Shown here piece after piece: positions 36,432 to 42,350 of a stretch of DNA of 42,350 nucleotides; position 1 is the first letter of the stretch, and each line of letters starts with the position of its first letter. This DNA is from CAZWEZ01 sp964632795 (lineage in GTDB: Bacteria; Pseudomonadota; Alphaproteobacteria; Rhodospirillales; 2-02-FULL-58-16). The DNA lies in contig CAZWEZ010000024.1 of assembly GCA_964632795.1 (NCBI GenBank), positions 1 to 42,350 of the forward strand, written 5' to 3'. The notes under the pieces were generated by a model, which searched no databases, was not told where the DNA came from, and worked only from the letters and a program-made list of their open reading frames with translations. A program made the translations under genes and the position numbers.

Positions 36432-36743
36432 CTAATCATCCTCAGTCTTAACGATCACTCGTCGGAATGTAGTGTTCTTGGAGCGGTTTGCTGCTTGACG
36501 AAAGGCTCGTTGCTGCTTGAGGTCTCGGGGGGTGCTGCGGGATTCCGAGGTCTCGACCTCAACAATTTTACGTTCGATGCCCTTCCTTGCAATCACGTCG
36601 GGGCGCAATCCCCCGATGGTATCGGGCCTGCTGTGCCCACGGATGTCAGCCTGCACCTCGTAGCCCTTGTCTTTCAGGTCCTTAGCGATCCGCCGGACCT
36701 CCACGTCGTGCTTGGATTGTGATCGTTTTGCTCGTCTCGGCAT
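36432..36743 (-). CDS. Small PD-(D/E)xK nuclease-like protein
   Basis: 103 residues with AAAGGAGA well placed before ATG 36743. 'GLRPDVIARKGIERKIVEVE' shows a PD...ExE pattern like the active site of PD-(D/E)xK nucleases (here PD and E-V-E in place of ExK). It is basic at the N-terminus (PRRAKRSQSKH). It could be a Holliday-junction or repair nuclease fold, or a degenerate homologue. Confidence 0.68.
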   Translation of the reverse strand: MPRRAKRSQSKHDVEVRRIAKDLKDKGYEVQADIRGHSRPDTIGGLRPDVIARKGIERKIVEVETSESRSTPRDLKQQRAFRQAANRSKNTTFRRVIVKTEDD

Positions 36744-36899
36744 TGGTCATCTCCTTTGGTCTGCCAAAATAATCTGCGAAGCGTATTGAGAGGCTACTGC
36801 ATTGTAGGCGATTGATCGAGGGCACTAAGCCTCGGGCAGATGGTCACTGATGGCTAGTGTCGTCTATATCTAGGACAGCCCCTTAATTAATCTATGTGC

Positions 36900-37658
36900 T
36901 TAATGGTCAATTTGTACATGAAGGCCCAGCGTCTCCTGAAGGCCCAATTGAAAATGCTCTCTCACATAATCACTGATAAAGCGCGATGGGACCTTAAGAT
37001 AGATAACCCCACCAGCATATTCCTTGAAGCACAGCAATTTGATCCACGAGTTGTAATCTTGCTGCCCAAATTGGGTGGCTAGCATTTCTTGACATTCTGC
37101 CCAGTCCGCTGAACCAAACTGAGTGTGGTTGGTGTCGTCTTTGTCGCGGGTTGTTTCTCTTTTATTAATAACTATTCCTGAAGAATCGGGTGACAGGCTT
37201 TGGCACCCCTGAACGGCTTCCGTGTCATCCCTTAAGCGCTGATCGTCACCCCCCTCATTGTTGATAAGTGCCGAGGTGTCACCCCTTGCATAGCTTTGGT
37301 GTGACACAGAATCATCCGTTTCTTGGTGGTGACCTGAATCATGATTATCGCCCTTTTGGCCGGCCTCTCTCTTACTGCCAAGAAGATCACGAACTCTTTG
37401 CAGGTCAATTGCGTAGACTCGTGGGTGCCGGCCACCCTTTTCATGGGAACCGATCACCAGGATTCGAGACATCACGAGAGATTTCAAGCACCGTTGTACA
37501 GTTCGTGTCGCAAGACCGCAGAGACGAGCAACAGTCGCAACAGATGGAAATACTCGGCTCCCATCATCGCTCGCGAATTTCGCTAACGTTACCAACACGA
37601 ACTTCCGGTTTGTGGGTAGTTTCAGTTGGTAAACGAGCTCCATGACTTGGAAGCTCAT
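36900..37658 (-). CDS. Replication-initiator-like protein: winged helix plus DnaA N-terminal-like domain
   Basis: 252 residues. The N-terminal region (about 10-95, 'VFPSVATVARLCGLATRTVQ') is a HTH_36-type winged helix found in Rep and phage replication proteins. A low-complexity linker (about 98-180) joins it to a C-terminal domain resembling DnaA domain I ('WAECQEMLATQFGQQDYNSW', 'VIYLKVPSRFISDYVREHF'), which binds DnaB and other partners. No ATPase is present. It overlaps the 68-codon gene upstream by 4 bp (ATGA). It probably starts replication of the excised element with host DnaB, which is inference. Confidence 0.78.
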   Translation of the reverse strand: MSFQVMELVYQLKLPTNRKFVLVTLAKFASDDGSRVFPSVATVARLCGLATRTVQRCLKSLVMSRILVIGSHEKGGRHPRVYAIDLQRVRDLLGSKREAGQKGDNHDSGHHQETDDSVSHQSYARGDTSALINNEGGDDQRLRDDTEAVQGCQSLSPDSSGIVINKRETTRDKDDTNHTQFGSADWAECQEMLATQFGQQDYNSWIKLLCFKEYAGGVIYLKVPSRFISDYVREHFQLGLQETLGLHVQIDH

Positions 37659-37861
37659 AATACTGTCGCCTTGTTTTTCGTGCGGGGTTGGCGAACAATG
37701 GTGCTTTCATGGCTCCTTATCCCGAACGTACGTGTGATTTCATTTTTCCCAGCGTATTCCGAAAGCAACCCTTCAACTGCTATATGGGTGTCTTGCTCGG
37801 TCACCGCGATAAGATCCTTGACGGCTTTAATGGGAATTCTGCGTATCGGGATTTGCGGCAT
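37655..37861 (-). CDS. Small unknown protein in the integration operon
   Basis: 68 codons overlapping the excisionase gene (37827-38063) by 35 bp and the Rep-like gene by 4 bp. 'IPIKAVKDLIAVTEQDTHIA' could be helical. No motif is recognised. The coding claim rests on the tight overlaps. Confidence 0.45.
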   Translation of the reverse strand: MPQIPIRRIPIKAVKDLIAVTEQDTHIAVEGLLSEYAGKNEITRTFGIRSHESTIVRQPRTKNKATVL

Positions 37862-38063
37862 GCACTGTTGAAGTCCGGCGCTTCGACCTCAACCAGGCTT
37901 CAAGATCCTCGCGGAGATATCGCACCGACCTGCCAATCTTGATAAAGGGCGGGGCATCCGGGTTCCCCGTCACGCGGGACTGACGCAGCCAGGAAGATGA
38001 CATCCCGATATAGAACGCCGTTTCACGATCAGAAAGAGTTTGGGGAACTATGCTGCTCTTCAT
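37827..38063 (-). CDS. AlpA-family excisionase/transcription regulator
   Basis: 78 residues with GGAGG before ATG 38063. 'LSDRETAFYIGMSSSWLRQS', 'PPFIKIGRSVRYLREDLEAW' is the HTH_17/AlpA pattern, a MerR-like helix-turn-helix that binds DNA and drives excision or regulates the integrase. It sits near the integrase, as expected for a xis gene. Confidence 0.88.
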   Translation of the reverse strand: MKSSIVPQTLSDRETAFYIGMSSSWLRQSRVTGNPDAPPFIKIGRSVRYLREDLEAWLRSKRRTSTVHAANPDTQNSH

Positions 38064-38148
38064 GGTGCCTCCAAGTTCCTTGAGGTACTAGGAGGCATTC
38101 AAGGGGAAACGGAAAAATTCCTCTAGTGTGAGAAACTATGATGATTTC

Positions 38149-38700
38149 TCACACCAGTCCCTTAACACGCAGGTACTTAAATACCTTGTAGCGCAACGGG
38201 TTCTTTTTCATCCGACGGCGCACCCGGAAGTAACTACCCCTGATCGTATCGGAAGCGCCTGCGGCTGAAGTGTCTGCCAGCAGTTCGCTGGCGCGGTCGT
38301 AAACGTCGTCCCATTTAACTTTAAGATAAAAATGCTCACGAAGCTCCAAAACGGCATCGTAGCGAGCGTAATCGATCATGTCCTGACGGAACCGACTTGC
38401 CCATTTTGCATTGCGACCAGTGCCCGTTGAGGCGAGGTCCATCATGTATCGAAATTGACGAACAACCATTGCCTCGACAACCCATCGCGGCAGGATCACC
38501 CCCTGATCATCAAGAAAATCCGCAGTAGAAATTTTCCCATAAGAGTTATCGCTGAAGCAAAACATGATTGCTTCAAACAAAGCACCTTCGTTTCCAGCGT
38601 TGAATGCGCGCTCAAGAATTTCAAGCTCGTATTTAAAAAATTCTTCGAGTGATCCAGGCTTGACGCTTCGTCCAGCATTTCGAGGATTATCTACCATCAT
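38149..38700 (-). CDS. Unknown protein linked to the integrase
   Basis: 183 residues starting at ATG 38700 inside the integrase stop (TAATG), so it is co-translated. It is helical and rich in aromatic and charged residues ('EEFFKYELEILERAFNAGNE', 'RWVVEAMVVRQFRYMMDLA'). The C-terminus 'YFRVRRRMKKNPLRYKVFKY' is basic. There is no signal peptide. The family is not recognised. Confidence 0.68.
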   Translation of the reverse strand: MMVDNPRNAGRSVKPGSLEEFFKYELEILERAFNAGNEGALFEAIMFCFSDNSYGKISTADFLDDQGVILPRWVVEAMVVRQFRYMMDLASTGTGRNAKWASRFRQDMIDYARYDAVLELREHFYLKVKWDDVYDRASELLADTSAAGASDTIRGSYFRVRRRMKKNPLRYKVFKYLRVKGLV

Positions 38701-39914
38701 TACACCCTAACGAGCCGTGCCACCGCCGCCGCCTTATGCTCTGGCGCCAGGTGGGCGTAGCGCAGGGTCATCTGCAGGTCGGCGTGGCCGAGGAGTTCGC
38801 GCACCGTGTTCAGGTCGACGCCGGCCATGACCAGCTTCGAGGCGAAGTCGTGGCGGAGATCATGCCAGCGGAAGTTCCGAATGCCGGCACTTTTCAGGAT
38901 CCGCCGCCAGGAGCTGTTGACGTTGTCGAACCGCTTGCCGTCCTTGCCCGGAAATACCAGACCGTCGGCATCTATGGCTTGCTCCTTCCAGTTCATCAGG
39001 CAATGTTGGGCTTCACCATTCAAGGGCACATGACGGGTTCGGAGACTCTTGGCGGTGGCACCACGCACCGTGATGTAGGCCTCGGCGAGGTGTACGACTT
39101 GCCAAGTGAGACCGAACAGTTCGCCACGGCGCAATCCGGTGTTCAGGCTGCAGATGATCATGGGCCGCAGGTGGTCGGCGAAGGAAACCGCGCGTAGGTT
39201 GGGCAATAGCGGATAGCCGCGATCCCGGCGCCATTCGTTGGCGCTGTCCCGGTCCTGGCGGAGGTGTTCCTCACGTTCCTTGAGGGCCGCCATCAGGCGG
39301 GCATGTTCGTCGTCGGCGAGAAACCGTGACGTCGGGTTGGTGTCCACCCGGACCCGCTTGACGCTTCCTATGGGGTGGGTCGTGAGCAGTCCCCATTCGA
39401 CCGCCTTGGCCAGGGAGGACTTGAGGTCGTCGAGGTCACGGTTGACGGTGGTCTTCTTGATCCCCGATTTCAGCCGGGCCGTCCGCCATTTCTCGACCTG
39501 CCATGGGGTGATGTCGGCCAGCTTCCGGTCCTGGAGGTCGGGGAAGTTGCCCTGCAACCTGGCAACCGTCTTCCGATGGGTGCGGATGTTGGCCTCGGCC
39601 CAGGGGGTGTAGACCTCGGCGATGAAGGTGGCGAGAGTATGGGCCTTGATCTTGCACCGGCTGGTCCTCGGGTCTCCGCCCTTGTAGGCTTCCGCGAGAA
39701 CGGCCTTGGCACTGGCCCGGGCCTGGGCCGGGGTGACTGCATCGGCCCGTCCGAGATTGATCCGCCGTCCACGGCCATACTCGACGTAATAGGCCATGAC
39801 GCCACTGGGTTGGACCCTCAGGATCAGGCCCTTGAGTTGGGTATCGCGTACCTCGTAGGGCCTGTCCGCCGGCTTGATAGCCTTGAGGAAGGTGTTGCTG
39901 ATTACCGCTTGCAC
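38700..39914 (-). CDS. Tyrosine integrase of the island
   Basis: 404 residues from GTG 39914 (AAAGAGGG upstream). The frame is open to ATG 40007, but that would run through the arm-type repeats. An N-terminal DUF4102-like arm-binding domain ('KPADRPYEVRDTQLKGLILR') is followed by a core-binding domain and a catalytic domain: Arg in 'NTGLRRGELFGL' (near 39135), His-Asp-Leu-Arg-His (near 38858) and Tyr in 'TLRYAHL' (near 38758). It recombines the tRNA 3' end with the element's att site. It lies 190 bp from attR and transcribes inward. Confidence 0.94.
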   Translation of the reverse strand: MQAVISNTFLKAIKPADRPYEVRDTQLKGLILRVQPSGVMAYYVEYGRGRRINLGRADAVTPAQARASAKAVLAEAYKGGDPRTSRCKIKAHTLATFIAEVYTPWAEANIRTHRKTVARLQGNFPDLQDRKLADITPWQVEKWRTARLKSGIKKTTVNRDLDDLKSSLAKAVEWGLLTTHPIGSVKRVRVDTNPTSRFLADDEHARLMAALKEREEHLRQDRDSANEWRRDRGYPLLPNLRAVSFADHLRPMIICSLNTGLRRGELFGLTWQVVHLAEAYITVRGATAKSLRTRHVPLNGEAQHCLMNWKEQAIDADGLVFPGKDGKRFDNVNSSWRRILKSAGIRNFRWHDLRHDFASKLVMAGVDLNTVRELLGHADLQMTLRYAHLAPEHKAAAVARLVRV

Positions 39915-39930
39915 ACGTGACCCTCTTTCT

Positions 39931-39975
39931 GTAAGTGCAAATCGGGGGGCGTTCTGTAAGTGCACTGTAAGTGCA
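39931..39975 (+). repeat. Right arm-type integrase binding repeats
   Basis: GTAAGTGCA occurs at 39931-39939, 39956-39964 and 39967-39975. The last two form the same tandem as 232-251. They lie just upstream of the integrase start and may also couple integrase binding to its own promoter. Confidence 0.7.
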
Positions 39976-40104
39976 GATTGAATGTAACATGGTGAATCTG
40001 CATGCACAACGATATTTGGGCGGTGCGTTGTAACATGATGATATGGAAGGCATTTTCGTGATATCGTCGTTCATGGGGTTTCACTGGGATTCACCGTAAA
40101 ATCG

Positions 40105-40152
40105 CGCTCATAACGGTCTGGTTGCAGGTTCGAGTCCTGCCGGGCCCACCAC
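40105..40152 (+). repeat. attR: 48-bp direct repeat of the tRNA 3' half
   Basis: Identical to 140-187, without a tRNA 5' half (the sequence before it is unrelated). It marks the right end of the roughly 40-kb element. The next 326 bp (40153-40478) hold no intact gene and are probably decayed chromosomal sequence. Confidence 0.93.
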
Positions 40153-40478
40153 CCTTCCCCCCGCGAACCCACCGCCAGACCTGTCCCTCCTATTTATCCA
40201 ATCGGCCCACCCCAACGACGACCCGCCTCTCGGGCATCCGCCGACGGAATCTCGGGATAGCAGGAAATCCAGGTTCGAGAAACGCCCGCCCGAGCTGTTC
40301 GAGCCGGATTGGAGTGAACAGATTGGTCCAAAGGCAGGCAGCCTCTGGCTGCGGCCACGTCGCTGGCGACAGATCTCGCTCGAAGCCCCGCTGTGGTCAG
40401 GCGGCGAGGCGCTCGTACCGGTGATGAAGGGGACATCGTCAAGCGTTCCCGACGCCCAGAGGGGGTGGGAAAAGCGAC

Positions 40479-40800
40479 ACCTATGACCTGCTGCTCACAC
40501 CGACTCTACCGATCCCAGCCTTCGCCGCCGGGGGCGAGATGGCCGACCCGGCGGACCAGGATCGGTGGTCGGCGTGGACGCCGTTCAACTATCCCTTCAA
40601 CCTGACCCAGCAGCCGGCGGCCTTCGTCCCCTGTGGTTTCACCGCGGACGGATTGCCGGGCGGCCTGCAGATCGTCGGCCCCATGTACCACCGACGCCTT
40701 GGCGCTGCGGGCTGCCCGCGCCTACGAGACGGTCCGTCAGTTCGTCATGCCCGATGCATCCCGGGTTGCCAGGGCCGCAGGCGACGGATACCAAAGGTTC
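40479..40800 (+). pseudogene. Amidase (GatA-like) pseudogene, C-terminal part
   Basis: The frame from 40479 reads 'TYDLLLTPTLPIPAFAAGGE' and 'WTPFNYPFNLTQQPAAFVPC', then 'GFTADGLPGGLQIVGPMY', the conserved end of amidase signature enzymes. At about 40687 a one-base shift moves the rest to another frame, where 'TDALALRAARAYETVRQFVM' continues the family ending. No N-terminus with the Ser-Ser-Lys catalytic core is found upstream. It lies at the insertion border, so the element may have disrupted older sequence. Confidence 0.78.
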
Positions 40801-40948
40801 AAAATATTGGCTCGTTTCATGGAAATGAGTTCCACCTCATCGGTTTGAGTTGTTACCGTAATTCTATATGGTGATGCACGGTGGAGTCTGAGAGGCCTCG
40901 GATATCCGCCGGATTGGTTCAAACCACGACTTAGGGAGGCCGCGATCA

Positions 40949-41221
40949 ATGACCCGGAAGATCGCCGTAATCGTCAGGGACCGGCAAGGTGAGGCCTTGA
41001 GGATGGCGCTGGGTTTGACCCTCATGGATGACACCATCCATGTTTACCTCGTCGACAAAAGGTTCGATTTGAGCGAGGCGGATTCCACCAACATCGAGAT
41101 GATGAAGGAATTGGATGTCGAGTTCTTCACCAACAACCAGGGAAACGAGGACGCGGAGCATGTCTCCACCGAGAAGATGGCGCGCAAGTTGACCGATTAC
41201 GATCATGTCATCCCGTATTGA
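40949..41221 (+). CDS. DsrE-family protein
   Basis: 90 residues. 'KIAVIVRDRQGEALRMALGL' and 'MKELDVEFFTNNQG' follow the DsrE/TusD fold. The family passes sulfur between proteins in relay systems; a conserved Cys expected in the active ones is absent here, so a structural role is possible. It is first of three sulfur-relay-like genes. It sits in the chromosome, outside the island. Confidence 0.75.
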   Translation: MTRKIAVIVRDRQGEALRMALGLTLMDDTIHVYLVDKRFDLSEADSTNIEMMKELDVEFFTNNQGNEDAEHVSTEKMARKLTDYDHVIPY

Positions 41222-41251
41222 ACATTGCCGCCGCGGGGAAGGATTCGGAGG

Positions 41252-41554
41252 ATGAAGCTGGGGATATTGGTGAACACGGACAAGCACCTCGGGCACATCC
41301 TGGGACTCGTCGCCGCTGCCACGGCAAAGGATCACGAGGTCATGATTTTCGCCATGGATCAAGGCGCCCGGCTGCTCGAAAACGTCTCCTTCGTTGAATT
41401 GGCCGGGCGGGAAGGTGTTTTCGTCAGCGTCTGCGACCACAGCGCCAGAGCGCACGGGGTCGTCACCGAAGGAATTTCCGATGCGATTGTCTTCGCCGGA
41501 CAGTTCGAAAACGCCATGATGGTCAACAAGGCCGACAAATTGATCGTCCTCTAA
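41252..41554 (+). CDS. DsrE/DsrF-like protein
   Basis: 100 residues starting at ATG 41252 right behind GGAGG. 'GILVNTDKHLGHILGLVAAA' and 'VSVCDHSARAHGV' fit a DsrE/F-like fold, with a Cys in the position where relay proteins bind sulfur. 30 bp after the DsrE-like gene, so the same operon. Confidence 0.75.
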   Translation: MKLGILVNTDKHLGHILGLVAAATAKDHEVMIFAMDQGARLLENVSFVELAGREGVFVSVCDHSARAHGVVTEGISDAIVFAGQFENAMMVNKADKLIVL

Positions 41555-41583
41555 GGCAATAATCGGATGGAAACCACGCAACC

Positions 41584-41754
41584 ATGAAACTGCTCCATAT
41601 CCTGAACGGCGGACCCGGCGAACTATCCACCCGGATCGTCGAAACACAGTCCCCGGACAACGAGGTCGAGGTCATCGACCTGTCGCGTGAAGACCTCTCC
41701 TATGAGGCCGTCATCGACGCCATTTTTTCGAGCGACAAGGTGGTTTCATGGTAG
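41584..41754 (+). CDS. DsrH/TusB-like small protein
   Basis: 56 residues from ATG 41584 to TAG 41752. 'MKLLHILNGGPGELSTRIVE' and 'VIDLSREDLSYEAVIDAIFS', ending in W, fit the short TusB/DsrH proteins that complete a DsrE-DsrF-DsrH or TusBCD complex. It follows the two DsrE-like genes by 29 bp. The three together suggest a sulfur-relay trio. Confidence 0.65.
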   Translation: MKLLHILNGGPGELSTRIVETQSPDNEVEVIDLSREDLSYEAVIDAIFSSDKVVSW

Positions 41755-41764
41755 CAGGGGCCGT

Positions 41765-42350
41765 TTGATAATCGCGCCGCACTGTAATAAGCCGGAAGAG
41801 GACAAACAGGGCCTCCCGACCGTCCTGATTTCCCTTCTGACGCTGACCACGTTCGTTGGCCTTTTCGTCCTCCGTTCCCTCGACGACAACCGCTTGACCA
41901 GTTGGCGGTGGACATTCGCCGGGACCGATATCGTTCCCATATTCCTTGTCTTGGCCGCCGGCATCGTTGTCGCCTACGCGGTTTCCAGGGTTTCCTTTCC
42001 CCAACGCGGGCGAGCGGCGATGCTGTTCGTTGCGTCGTTCGCCGCCGCCGCGCTCTTTTGGGGGGAACCCGAGGTCATCGTCGATGCCGCCAGGTACTTC
42101 ATGCAGGCCAAGTATCTGGAACTGTACGGCGTCGGGTATTTCCTCGGGGAATGGGGCACGGGCATCGCGGCGTGGACCGACCTTCCCCTGGTCCCCTTCC
42201 TTCAAGGGCTGGTCCTCGCCGTGTCCGGCGAGACGCGGGTTGCGGTGCAGGTGTTCACCACCCTTCTCTTTTCCGCGACCGTGGTCCTTACCTACCTGAC
42301 CGGCAGGACCTTGTGGGACCAGACTACCGGCGCCTGCGCCGGCGCGCTTC
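41765..42350 (+). CDS. Membrane protein, glycosyltransferase 39-like (partial)
   Basis: The frame stays open to the window end (about 195 codons visible). TTG 41765 with CAGGGG upstream is a possible start; the true start is uncertain. There are several transmembrane helices ('IVPIFLVLAAGIVVAYAVS', 'AAMLFVASFAAAALF', 'TLLFSATVVLTYLTGRTL') and a periplasmic 'EPEVIVDAARYFMQAKYLEL' with Glu/Asp early in the first loop, as in GT39/PMT-type mannosyl- or arabinosyltransferases. It is truncated by the window. Confidence 0.6.
   Translation, partial: MIIAPHCNKPEEDKQGLPTVLISLLTLTTFVGLFVLRSLDDNRLTSWRWTFAGTDIVPIFLVLAAGIVVAYAVSRVSFPQRGRAAMLFVASFAAAALFWGEPEVIVDAARYFMQAKYLELYGVGYFLGEWGTGIAAWTDLPLVPFLQGLVLAVSGETRVAVQVFTTLLFSATVVLTYLTGRTLWDQTTGACAGAL

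Overview
The window looks like chromosomal DNA of an alphaproteobacterium, possibly a Rhodospirillales-like draft or metagenome-assembled genome. The evidence is high-GC coding, alphaproteobacterial-style tRNA-fMet and CAU-tRNA sequences, and two 100-N scaffold gaps. It is dominated by one integrated genomic island of about 40 kb. A complete tRNA with a CAT anticodon (110-186) marks the left end. A perfect 48-bp copy of its 3' part recurs at 40105-40152. Just inside that right-hand repeat lie a tyrosine integrase gene (38700-39914), an AlpA-type excisionase and a replication-initiator-like gene. Repeated GTAAGTGCA motifs inside both ends look like arm-type integrase sites.

Left to right, the island holds five parts. 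(1) A decayed older element (about 400-3612) is bounded by 3' fragments of tRNA-fMet. It carries an integrase gene reduced to 81 codons by an internal deletion and three unknown genes, two of them with HEPN-like RN-x3-H motifs. (2) A six-gene type I restriction-modification operon (3935-12825) has the order hsdM, hsdS, Abi_C-type gene, HEPN-like gene, TIGR04141-type gene, hsdR. (3) A block of about 19.5 kb on the minus strand (about 13.2-32.7 kb) encodes exported proteins. (4) A set of small accessory genes and a ParB-like gene lie on the plus strand (33.2-36.2 kb). (5) The integration and replication module lies on the minus strand (36.4-39.9 kb).

Part 3 is the most unusual. It has five caspase-like (peptidase C14) proteins in a row plus a 3' remnant of a sixth. 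All have N-terminal signal peptides or lipoboxes, so they should act outside the cytoplasm. They carry different partner domains: an LPP20-like C-terminus, Sel1 repeats, a 34-residue tandem repeat with a peptidoglycan-binding domain, a formylglycine-generating-enzyme-like (FGE/SUMF1) domain, and cysteine-containing EAKRRGL repeats. Around them are a TPR plus trypsin-like serine protease, a DUF4384-like protein, a GNA1162/CsgG-like TPR lipoprotein, an LPP20 lipoprotein, an SH3 and coiled-coil protein, a secreted phospholipase A2-like protein and a 49-residue exported peptide. Most junctions overlap or are very short, which suggests two co-directional operons (32709 to about 27214, and 26900 to about 14197). 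I infer an envelope-located proteolytic signalling, conflict or defence system. Its function is not shown by the sequence.

Outside the right repeat, the host chromosome resumes with an amidase pseudogene, three DsrE/DsrF/DsrH-like sulfur-relay genes (40949-41754) and the start of a membrane protein resembling GT39-type glycosyltransferases, cut by the window end.
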